A stretch of 64,000 bases of DNA from Stomoxys calcitrans. Its lineage: Eukaryota > Arthropoda > Insecta > Diptera > Muscidae. This document shows, piece by piece, positions 11,209 through 20,437 of this stretch. Numbering within the stretch: the stretch's first letter is position 1; each line of letters opens with the position of its first letter. The notes under the pieces are model-generated. The model saw only the letters and a list, made by a program, of their open reading frames with translations. It had not been told where the DNA came from and ran no database searches. The position numbers and the translations under genes were made by a program. Location: positions 194,522,098 to 194,586,097 of the forward strand of contig NC_081552.1 of the NCBI RefSeq assembly GCF_963082655.1. The letters run 5' to 3'.

Positions 11209-12192
11209 TTTTTTTGTGTTTTTTGCCCGTACTGATGACATTTTCAAATATCTCAGCTATGAAAAACTTTTGTGCAAGAGTGATATTCAAAGTGATGAGT
11301 GTAATATCAGAAGGCTGTTTGTCATTGAATTCAAGTAATGACATAAAAGAAACTCTTTGTACTACAAAAAAAAATGTTTGATGTTGCTTTGCCATGCGTG
11401 ACTACCATTAGGGAGCGCATCGAAAACAACAATAAAGGAGTAATTAGTTTTGGTTTTAACAAATTAATAAGTTTTCTAGTTTCATGAAAACCACTCATTT
11501 TTCCACATGTCCATCCCCAAAGCAACAGTAATAATTGAAATGTCATATAGGGTACATGGATAAAGGTGAAATAGTTTTGAAGACCATCGCAGAGTAAAGG
11601 GAAAATTTGGTTCTCTCTAAAATTAAGTTATGGACACTAATTAGTTGTGAAACAAGGCACAATTTCAGTTTGTGTGGGTTGTCTTCGAATCCCATATACA
11701 CCACCATACGGTTCGTTGTATGGTTGAGAATTGAGTTGAGCAGTTTTTTTTTTTTGGATTGTCTTTTAAATTTCTTTTGCAGGTGAAATATTTTTGAGTT
11801 TTTTTTTTTTATTTTATTTTCGAGAAAAAGCTTTTTTTTATATTCAAGAAAATTTTCAGCTCATTATAGATACAAAGTATTTGTGGAACATCTCATCATC
11901 TCAGTGGGGCAAACTAAACATGCGAAGCAAAATGAATGCTCGTTCCACCACGCCACTAGCTAGCCGTCTTAATGGAAAGAAAATATTTTGTTAATTTGCA
12001 ATAAATGTCACATTGTGTTTTTGGTTTCATTTGAAACATTGTCCGAATTTGGTTGCATAAGTTATCCAATTTTCACCGGATTGCGACGAAAGTGGGTATA
12101 ATATGGACTTGGGGGTTTTCGAGAGAATCTTCGGTTTCCTGACGGCGTCATTTGATGTCATCGATCTTTTTGTAGAAAGCTTTTAGTAAATA
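11209..12192. other. Unassigned intergenic stretch
   Basis: AT-rich DNA with several T runs (near 11205, 11746, 11801). The small ORFs have no recognisable motif. No repeat family recognised. Confidence 0.5.
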
Positions 12193-13478
12193 TAAAGGGT
12201 GATTTTTTTGAGGTTAGGATTTTCATGTATTAGTATTTGACAGATCACGTGGGATTTCAGACATGGTGTCAAAGAGAAAGATGCTCAGACTTACTAACGA
12301 GCAACGCTTGCAAAGCATTGAATTTTATTACCAAAATCAGTGTTCGGTTCGAAATGTGTTTCGCGCTTTACGTCCGATTTATGGTCTACATAATCGACCA
12401 AGTGAGCAAACAATTAATGCGATTGTGACCAAGTTTCGCACTCAGTTTACTTTATTGGACATTAAACCAACCACACGAATGCGTACAGTGCGTACAGAAG
12501 AGAATATTGCGTCTGTTTCTGAGAGTGTTGCTGAAGACCGTGAAATGTCGATTCGTCGCCGTTCGCAGCAATTGGGTTCGTGTTATTCGACCACATGGAA
12601 GATTTTACGCAAAGATCTTGGTGTAAAACCGTATAAAATACAGCTCGTGCAAGAACTGAAGCCGAACGATCTGCCACAACGTCGAATTTTCAGTGAATGG
12701 GCCCTAGAAAAGTTGGCAGAAAATCCGCTTTTTTATCGACAAATTTTGTTCAGCGATGAGGCTCATTTCTGGTTGAATGGCTACGTAAATAAGCAAAATT
12801 GCCGCATTTGGAGTGAAGAGCAACCAGAAGCCGTTCAAGAACTGCCCATGCATCCCGAAAAATGCACTGTTTGGTGTGGTTTGTACTCTGGTGGAATCAT
12901 TGGACCGTATTTTTTCAAAGATGCTGTTGGACGCAACGTTACGGTGAATGGCGATCGCTATCGTTCGATGCTAACAAACTTTTTGTTGCCAAAAATGGAA
13001 GAACTGAACTTGGTTGACATGTGATTTCAACAAGATGGCGCTACATGCCACACAGCTCGCGATTCTATGGCCATTTTGAGGGAAAACTTCGGAGAACAAT
13101 TCATCTCAAGAAATGGACCGGTAAGTTGGCCACCAAGATCATGCGATTTGACGCCTTTAGACTATTTTTTGTGGGGCTACGTCAAGTCTAAAGTCTACAG
13201 AAATAAGCCAGCAACTATTCCAGCTTTGGAAGACAACATTTCCGAAGAAATTCGGGCTATTCCGGCCGAAATGCTCGAAAAAGTTGCCCAAAATTGGACT
13301 TTCCGAATGGACCACATAAGACGCAGCCGCGGTCAACATTTAAATGAAATTATCTTCAAAAAGTAAATGTCATGGACCAATCTAACGTTTCAAATAAAGA
13401 ACCGATGAGATTTTGCAAATTTTATGCGTTTTTTTTTTTTTAAAAAGTTATCAAGCTCTTAACAAATCACTCTTTATA
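12193..13478 (+). mobile_element. Mariner-superfamily transposon, DD41D type
   Basis: A complete element of about 1.28 kb. The ends form imperfect inverted repeats: TATAAAGGGTGATTTTTTTG at 12191-12210 and the reverse complement TATAAAGAGTGATTTGTTAA at the right end (13459-13478). TA target sites lie at both borders. One transposase gene (12263-13366) fills it. Spacing between the second and third catalytic Asp is 41 residues, the signature of the rosa (DD41D) lineage. The element looks young apart from one stop codon. Confidence 0.82.
12263..13366 (+). pseudogene. Mariner DD41D-type transposase with a single in-frame stop
   Basis: A cut-and-paste DDE transposase. From MVSKRKMLRLTNEQRLQSIE the frame runs 253 codons through a helix-turn-helix DNA-binding half, then the first catalytic Asp in LFSDEAHFWLNGY (about residue 168). 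TGA at 13022-13024 interrupts just before FQQDGATCHTA (second Asp). The same frame then continues through WPPRSCDLTPLDYFLWGYVK (third Asp, 41 residues after the second) to TAA at 13364-13366. Related transposases usually have Trp before the FQQD motif, so a single TGG-to-TGA change probably caused the stop. Full length would be 367 residues, normal for the superfamily. Without readthrough only an inactive N-terminal half is made. Confidence 0.85.
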
Positions 13479-13524
13479 TGTCCCAGTTGACTATCCCCTT
13501 TTTGGGCTTGCCCTGTTATACAGT

Positions 13525-13920
13525 CTACGGGCCTCTTAACCAATGTTACCGTGTCCATCATGACAGGTCACCGTCTAATCAGACAACATGCTGACAGACT
13601 GATGGTTGCCAGCAACGACTTTTGCCGTAGCTGTAAAGAGTGATGACGAAACTACTTAGACACCTTCAGTGTGTGTGTCCCACACTGGCAGTCAGAAGGA
13701 GTTCCACTTTAAGTTTTCATTTCTTTGAGAATCTGTTTAATATAGCGGATGTGATTGTTCGCAAGTTGTTGGGCTTTTTTAAGCGATCTGGATGGTTCAA
13801 AGGTAGGAACTAGAAGGTATATTCCCTCTTCTGTTGCTGTAGTATCACAATGCTGTAGTATCACAATGGACGAAAAAAGTGAGTCTGATGGCAGACTGCC
13901 ACTTAAACCTAACCTAACCT
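13525..13920 (+). mobile_element. LINE group B 3' end fragment
   Basis: Matches the sequence at 40760-41135: CATGACAGGTCACCGTCTAA, the knuckle region of the RNase H end, then CACAATGGACGAAAAAAGTG and GATGGCAGACTGCCACTTAA, ending CCTAACCTAACCT. Frames are broken (for example TGA in the knuckle), and a short CTGTAGTATCACAATG duplication lies near 13840-13868. Confidence 0.7.
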
Positions 13921-13937
13921 AGGTGATGGGAAATTAA

Positions 13938-14004
13938 CGATAGTATCGATATTATGGATATTTATTAATAGATATATCGAAAATATCGAAAGTTGCGATT
14001 ATCG
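13938..14004. promoter_or_regulatory. Cluster of six CGATA motifs (BEAF/DREF-type boundary candidate)
   Basis: CGATA or its complement TATCG occurs at 13938, 13944, 13947, 13975, 13984 and 14000. The second and third together form the palindrome TATCGATA at 13944-13951, the DRE core. In Drosophila, clustered CGATA is the recognition pattern of BEAF-32 boundary protein, and TATCGATA that of DREF. The cluster lies between the upstream transposon-rich DNA and the paramyosin promoter. Function is inferred from motif density and position only. Confidence 0.3.
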
Positions 14005-15439
14005 ATCTTCTGAGTCGTCTCCTGATTTCCCAACCCCCTTAGATACCAAAAACTTTTCAAATTATTTAAAGGGCTCTCTTAATATAACATCCCTTCCAAC
14101 TTTTCAGACCTTCACTGCCTGTGCTTAGATAACAATTTACATGTGTAATTTCTTGTACTTCGGACTTTGTACCATCGGAAATCACCGCCGTTTTTCCACA
14201 ATATTGTGGAAATGTTGGCAAAAAAAAAGAAAAAAGTGGTTCTCACTTGCCATACCAAACAAATTATCGATCGACATGCCTTAAGAAATATGAATGCAAT
14301 GAGCGGAATACTTTTGAAAATGAATACAAAAATTAGACTTCAATCGAAATCAAATTCAAGAGGAAAATAAACCAAAAACTTCTTCCATGCCAATGGTTAG
14401 CCACACACGAAACCAAAAAGCCAAAAACACCAAAGAAAACTAAACAAAAAACAACCAACAACAACAAAAACCTCAATCAAAAGTTCAAAAGAAAACTAAC
14501 AATACGCGGTGAGGAAAAATTCTAAAAGACCATAGAAAAAAAAAGGAAAAATTTAAAAATAATTTTTACGCACTTTGCCTCAAGAGATGCATGGACGAGA
14601 GACAGGGGACAAAACCATAGGCAGGGGAGAGATGGCCGACAAAAAGACGTTGCCACATGGCTAATTACAGGTAAATGCAAATGTTGTATTTCCAAACAAA
14701 GTTGTGGGGCAGACAACAACGGCAGACCAAGACCAAGCGAAAAAACGCCAAACGCCAAACGCACACACCAAAATAAGCAGCAAAATTGCTTAACTTAAAT
14801 GAGAAATGAAGGGAAAATAGCGGAAAAACCAACAAAAGCCAAGGAAAAACAACAAGAAGGGAAATGAATTCAAAAGAATTTCCCTCTAAGGAGCAGGCCA
14901 ACGCAACACCATCGAAGACAACAACAACAACAACACGAACGGCGACGTTGGCATAAACGGCAATTAACACAAATATCTGAAAGTGTGAGCATGAAAGAAG
15001 CGTGAAAAATCCATTTAGAATCTAAACACACTAAACCCACCCCCCGCCTCCCGCCCCCTTCCTTGTTTCTGTACTCTGCTAAGACAAAAAAGCAAAAGGC
15101 AAAGTTTTGAAATACACAACAAACTAGCCAGCCGCCAAAGATGCGATCCAATGGACAATGCCGCTAAAAGCAAGCAGCATAGGAAAAACACTCAAAATGC
15201 CACTGAATCCATACGACAAGGCACTCATACGCGCCCAAAAGCCACTCAAAGTTTTCGTTGGCGGTAACGCATACACGGCCTGTGCGATGATCAGGGGGCG
15301 ACCTGCCAAAGCTTCGGCGAGTGATGGGAAATGAGAAAAACTTTCGTTTTTGGGCGAAAAAAACAAAAATTGGGTAGAAATAGACGAAAACGCCAGTCAT
15401 TCCGACAATAACACGAAACACTCTTTATTCGAACGACAC
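14005..15439. other. Paramyosin upstream region
   Basis: 1.4 kb with no repeat recognised. It has A-rich strings with CAACAACAA runs (14455-14470, 14917-14935) and a GC-balanced patch at about 15125-15340. Several minus-strand ORFs of 80-100 codons cross it but lack motifs or a convincing start, so none is called. Candidate regulatory sites are listed separately. Confidence 0.5.
14553..14683 (+). promoter_or_regulatory. Candidate muscle enhancer: MEF2-like site and two E-boxes
   Basis: TTAAAAATAA at 14553-14562 fits the MEF2 consensus YTAWWWWTAR. CACATG (14654-14659) and CAAATG (14678-14683) are E-boxes, the class bound by bHLH muscle factors. The cluster is about 0.8-0.9 kb upstream of the presumed Prm start. 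Drosophila Prm is known to be controlled by MEF2, E-box and CF2 sites. In AT-rich DNA such matches are common by chance, so this is only a candidate. Confidence 0.25.
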
Positions 15440-15692
15440 CGGGATCTCTCGTTCAGTAGATCACCAGCCTTACTCCGACGTTTATTACGAATTATTCGGT
15501 GACTCGGTGACAACTACTTTGGACTTTTCTGTTGCGTGTGGAAGCCCCCGCTGAAAATAAGGAAAATCTCTTTGGAAGAAAAAAAGCGCTTACGCGAAAC
15601 GAAGTGAATTTTTTTTTACTGCAAAAAAAAACGCACAACCTTTTTCAAAAAAAAAAAATTTTTTTTTAATTAAATTTAACAACAACAACAAA
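15440..15692 (+). promoter_or_regulatory. Prm: Presumed paramyosin core promoter and 5' UTR
   Basis: An initiator-like TCAGTA occurs at 15453-15458 (A at 15455), with a TTTATTC TATA-like stretch about 30 bp upstream at 15425. I see no downstream promoter element at the correct spacing. If this is the start site the 5' UTR is about 238 nt and ends in A/T runs and a CAACAACAACAAA leader. The start site is inferred from motif and distance only. A far-upstream non-coding exon cannot be excluded. Confidence 0.3.
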
Positions 15693-15815
15693 ATGTCTTC
15701 ATCACAAGCTGTACGCACCTCAAAGTACTCTTATAGAGCCAGCTCCACTGCACCCGGTGTTGAGAACATCAACATTGAATATACCGCCGATTTGAGCGCC
15801 CTTTCTCGTCTTGAG
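15693..15815 (+). CDS. Prm: Paramyosin, coding exon 1 (residues 1-41)
   Basis: Paramyosin is a rod-like coiled-coil protein that forms the core of invertebrate thick filaments in muscle. This exon encodes the short non-helical head, starting MSSSQAVRTSKYSYRASS, and the first heptads of the rod (ADLSALSRLE). The start ATG follows a CAACAACAACAAA leader, a good dipteran initiation context, and no upstream in-frame ATG extends the protein. The exon is exactly 41 codons (phase 0) and ends at a GTAAGC donor. The head is Ser-rich. From memory, Drosophila paramyosin is phosphorylated on serines 9, 10, 13 and 18; here Ser10, Ser13 and Ser18 are present but position 9 is Thr. Identification rests on recognising the Drosophila-like sequence, and the seven exons join in frame. 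Confidence 0.95.
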
Positions 15816-16720
15816 GTAAGCAGGACTAATCATAAAAAAAAAGAAAAAATGCCCAAAGCAAGGACTAAAGCATAAAAGGACCAAGCCAACGAAAGAAGTT
15901 AAAAAGCCGAAAGAGAATAAAAACCAACAAAACTTTAAAAATCTTAAGAAAAAAAGAAATTTACCAAAGAAAAGAAAAACTATAAAAAAGTTTGAATGAA
16001 AAAAAAATTTGAAAACAGATTGAACCGAAAAAATTCACACCTAAAATCTTGGCCAACATATATGAATGTGAACACAGAATTGAACAAGAAAAAGAAAAAA
16101 ATAACACAACACAATAAAATAAAAATGTTATGAAATGAGTGCAAAAGTTCTGAAATTCGATGTGTATGAATACCAACAAAGAAAATCAACCCATACATAT
16201 GGTGTACTATACACACACATACACATACATTTGTGTTTGCTTAAAGTTGTATATATGTTTATAAAAAAAAACAAAATAGAGAAATGTGTGTGTGTGTATG
16301 TGTGCAACAGTGAGAAGAACCAAAGGCAAAAAAAAAAGAAAAAAAAACCAAGGAACCAAGAAATACCGACATACATATATCGCCTCTCTATATAAAATAC
16401 CTATGTCTGTATATATGTATATGTATCTAAACGTATATCTATACCATCAAATATATGTATGAACATCTTTATGAAGATGAGAAATATTTTTAAAAATGGA
16501 AAAATTATGTAATGGATATTTTTTTTCTCAACAAAAAATTCTTCTTCGAAAATCGGCCAAAAAGTGACATTAATTCAATTCAAGGACGTGCCCGTTTACA
16601 TTGTACATAGCCTATGATTCCAAAAAAAACAAAGCGCTTTTTTTCGTTTTTTTTTTTTAAACCGCTATTAAATGAAAAAGAAAACGTGTGTCTATAGAAA
16701 TATATATTTAATACTTGCAG
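15816..16720 (+). other. Paramyosin intron 1 (905 bp)
   Basis: From GTAAGC to TACTTGCAG. A-rich, with TG and TA dinucleotide strings (about 16200-16310 and 16375-16470). No transposon recognised. Confidence 0.85.
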
Positions 16721-16777
16721 GATAAAATCCGTTTGCTCCAGGATGATCTTGAAGCTGAACGTGAATTGCGCCAAAGG
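16721..16777 (+). CDS. Prm: Paramyosin, coding exon 2 (residues 42-60)
   Basis: This micro-exon of 19 codons, DKIRLLQDDLEAERELRQR, continues the heptad pattern of the rod. It lies between a TACTTGCAG acceptor and a GTAAGT donor, both phase 0, so it joins exons 1 and 3 without a split codon. It is too short to be found by ORF length and was recognised from splice signals and paramyosin similarity. The intron that follows is 19.2 kb and full of repeats. Confidence 0.93.
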
Positions 16778-17112
16778 GTAAGTCAAAAAAAACAAACACA
16801 TATATAACCAAATACTTATAAAAAGCAACATTTTTCAAAAATTTCAAATATCAAAGGATAATAAAATACACAAAGAAAAAATGCCAATTTTTATAATTAA
16901 AAATTTTTTGAAACCACAAAAAATTGTAAAATTGCCAATTTTTATAATTTTTTTAATAACAAGGATACTAAAAATGTTAATTAAAAATATAATAATAATA
17001 AATCTTAAGAAAAATAAGAATCAAAAAAACACTATTCAAACAAGCCAAACTCTTCTTATCACAATATCTAAGAAAGAAAATTAAATAACTAAATAAAGGA
17101 CATTTTGAAAAA
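16778..17112 (+). other. Start of paramyosin intron 2 (intron is 16778-36011)
   Basis: The first 335 bp of the 19.2-kb intron are very A/T-rich with no feature. The rest of the intron is described by the repeats below. Confidence 0.8.
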
Positions 17113-19292
17113 AAAAAGAGTGCTAAGCTCGGCCGGGCCGAATCTCCACCAAGGATGGCATTTATCAATTTCTCTATCCGGTATCTCTTTAGGGATAAAC
17201 AAAGGATAATGGATAACTATTGCCACACTATAAGAGCCATATCAGATTCTGGACCGATTTGTACCATACTTGGTTTTGGATGTTGCAATTTATAAAAAAA
17301 AGTCATAAGTCGACCAAATCGGATATGAATTGCTCCCTATAGAAGCTCTAGAAATAATATCGTGATAATCGATCTCCGTGTGAGAGCTATATCAGATTAT
17401 AGGCCGCTTCAGACCATATTTGGCATACATGTTGAAGGTCACAGTAGAAGTCATTGTATCAAATTTCAACTAAATCGGTTTAGTATTGAGCCCTTTAGCG
17501 GCTCCAGAAGTCTAGATCCATAATCAGTTTAGATGGCAGCCATATCAGGTTATGAGCCGATTTAGAACATATATGGCTTAGTTTTTGAAAATTAAAACGA
17601 TACACTTCATGCAAAATTTCAGCCAAATCGGATAATAATTGCGTCCTCTAGCGGTTCAAGAAGTCAAGATCCAAAATAGGTTCATATGGCAGCTATATCT
17701 GGTTATAAAACGATTTGGTACATACCCGATACAATTGTTAGAAGGCAAACTTTCAACCAAATCAGATAACAATTGCGCCCTCTAGCGGCTTAAGAAGTCA
17801 AGATTGGAAATCGGTTTATATCGGAACTATATCAGCTTATGAACCAATTTAGACCATGCTTGGCACAGCTGTTTGAAGTTGCAACAAAACACTTCATGCA
17901 AAATATCAGCCAAATGGAATAATAATTGCGCCCTCTAGCGGCTGAAGAAATATAATCAGGAGATCGGTTTATATGGGAGCTATAACAGGTTATGAACCAT
18001 TTTAGACCATGCTTGGCACAGTTATTAGAAGTTTAAACAAAACGCTTCATGCTAAATTTCAGCCAAATCGAATAATAATTGCGCCCTCTAGCGGCTCAAG
18101 AAGTCAAAATATGAAATCGGTTCATGTGGGAGCTATCTCAGGTTATGAACCAATTTGAACCATGCTTGGCACATTTTTTGGAAGTTATAACAAAACACTT
18201 CATGCAAGATTTCAGCCTAATCGGATAATAATTGCGTCCTCTAGTTGCTCAAGAAGTCAAGATTGAAAATCGGTTTATATGAGAGCTATATCAGGTTTTG
18301 AACCTATTTGGACCATACTTGGCACACTTGTTGGAAATTAAAACAAACGACTTTAGGCAAATTTTGAACCTAATCGGATTATAATTGCGCCCTCTAGCGG
18401 CTCAAGAAGTCAAGATCCGAGATCTGTTTATATGGGAGCTATATCAGGTTATAAACCGATTTTGACCATACTTACCGCAGTTGTTGGAAGTTATAAAAAA
18501 AAAAAATCATAAAAAATTTCGGCCAAATCGGATGAGAATCGCGCCCTATAGAGACTCAAGGCGTCAAGATCCAAGATCGGATTATATGGCACTTATATCA
18601 GGTTATGAACCGATTTGAACCATACTAAGCACATTTAGTGAAAGCAATAAAAAAAATCCTCTATGCAAAATTTCAACGAAATCGGAGGATGATTGCGCCC
18701 TCTAGTGGCTCAAGAGGTCAGGATCCGAGATCGGTTTATATGGGTGCAATATCAGCTTATAAACCGATTTGGACCATACCCGAAACAACTGTAGGAAGGA
18801 AAAATAAAACACTTCATACAAAATTTCAGTTAATTTCGCCCTCTAGCTGCTCAAGAAATCAAGATCCGAGATCCGTTTTATGGCAGCTATATCAGGTTAT
18901 AAACCGATTGGGACCATGCTTGGCACAGATGTTTGAAGTTACATCAAAACACTTCATGCAACATTTCAGCAAAATCGAAAAATAATTACTCCCTCTAGAA
19001 GCTCAAGAAATCAAGATCCAGGATCAGTTTATATGGTAGGACCGAGTTATATCAAAAAATTGGCCGGATATGGTCTATTCACGGTTCCAAACGACCTACA
19101 GCAAAATCTCAAGCACCCAGCTCTAGCGTGCTTCGAAAGTTAGGGTGCTTTCGACAGACGAACGGACATGGCTAAATCGTCTAAGAAAGTCAAGACGATC
19201 AAGAATATATGTACTTTGTTGGCTCTCAGATGAATATTTCGAGGTGTTACAAGCGGAATGACAAAAGAAGTATGGTGGAGGGTATAAAAATG
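17113..19292 (-). mobile_element. Nearly full-length DINE-1-like element with about eleven internal units
   Basis: 3' hairpin near the left edge (AAGCTCGGCCGGGCCGAATC at 17126-17145), then CTCCACCAAGGATGG. Tandem units of about 153 bp follow, with TTTCAGCCAAATCGGATAAT, TGCGCCCTCTAGCGGCTCAA and GGTTTATATGGGAGCTATAT. At the right are the 5' block GACAGACGAACGGACATGGC, the AAGAATATATGTACTTTG tract and TATGGTGGAGGGTATAAAA. This is the best copy for seeing the order of all parts. Confidence 0.88.
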
Positions 19293-20437
19293 CATTAAGT
19301 TCGGCCGTGTCGAACTTTTAATACCCACCATCGTAAATAGATTTGGTATTCCATTATATTCACTAGCATAGGATGAGGGTATACTAATCTAGTCATTCCC
19401 TTTGTAGCCCCTCGAAATATTGATCTGAGACCCCATAAAATATATATATTTTGGACCTAGACATGTCCGTCCGTTCATCCGTCTGTCGAAATCACGATAG
19501 CGATCGAATGCGTAAACCTAGCCGTTTAAAATATTGCACAGATTTTTCTTATCGATTTAGGTCGTTGGGGATTTCAAATGCGTCATATCGGTTCAGATTT
19601 GGATATAGCCTCCATATAAACCAATCAGCGGATTTGACTTCTTGAGCCACCAGAAGCTTTAATTTTCATACGATTTGACTGAAATTTGCAACATAGGCTT
19701 GTGTTATGACTTCCAACATATATGCCAAGTATTATCCGAATCGGTCTATAAACAAGTATAGCCCTCATATAAATCGGTCCCCGGATTCGATTTCTTCAGA
19801 CCTTAGAAGCCTAAATATTCATCCGATTTGGCTGAAATTTGGAACAAAGACTTGATCTATGACTTCCATTTGACTTCTTGAGCCACTAGAAGCTTTAATT
19901 TGCATGCGATTTGGCTGAAATTTGGAACAAAGATTTGAGTTATGACTTCCAACGTCCATGCCATGTATGATCCGAATCGGTCTCTAAACAGATATAGACC
20001 CCATATAAATCGATCCCCGGATTTGACTTCCTGAGCATTAAGAAGCTTCAATTTTCATCCGATTTGGCAGAAATTTGGAATATCCAAGCCAAGTACTATC
20101 CTAGTCAGTCAATAAACTCATATGGCCCCCATATATACCAATCCCCGGATTTGACTTCTACAGCTTTTTAGTAGCCTCAATTTTCATCCGATTTGGCTAG
20201 AAAAAAGACTTGAGTTTTGATTTCCATCATCCTTGCCAAGTATGCCACAAATCGGTCTATACACATATATAGCCCCCATATAAACCGATTCCCGGATTTC
20301 ATTTCTTGAGCCCTTAGACGTCGATTTGGCCCAAAACCCTATTCAAATACAAACTCAGTTTATAAGGGAATCCAGGGTGGCGGGTACCTACGATTCGGTC
20401 CGGCCGAACTTGCCATGCCTTTACTCATTGTATGTAC
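19293..20437 (+). mobile_element. DINE-1-like element in head-to-head arrangement with the previous one
   Basis: The junction holds an imperfect hairpin (AAGTTCGGCC then GTCGAACTT, 19297-19317), probably the 3' end of a third truncated copy. Then comes the 5' block TAGCATAGGATGAGGGTATA, ATATATATATTTTGG, ATGTCCGTCCGTTCATCCGT, and internal units of the CCCCGGATTTGACTTC type. It ends with GGTCCGGCCGAACTTGCCAT and CCTTTACTCATTG. Confidence 0.82.

Noticed and set aside
13844..13920. Telomere-like repeats (CCTAACCTAACCT)
   Set aside because: Only two or three units, always at the 3' end of LINE or SINE copies; they are retroelement tails, not telomeric DNA.
14522..15421. Series of minus-strand ORFs upstream of Prm (80-101 codons)
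   Set aside because: Cys/Val/Phe-rich products of CAA and AAA repeats read in reverse. Only the patch at 15124-15366 was kept as a question.
16128..16395. ORFs of 72-86 codons in intron 1
   Set aside because: Built from TG/TA/A runs, no motifs, between proven splice sites.
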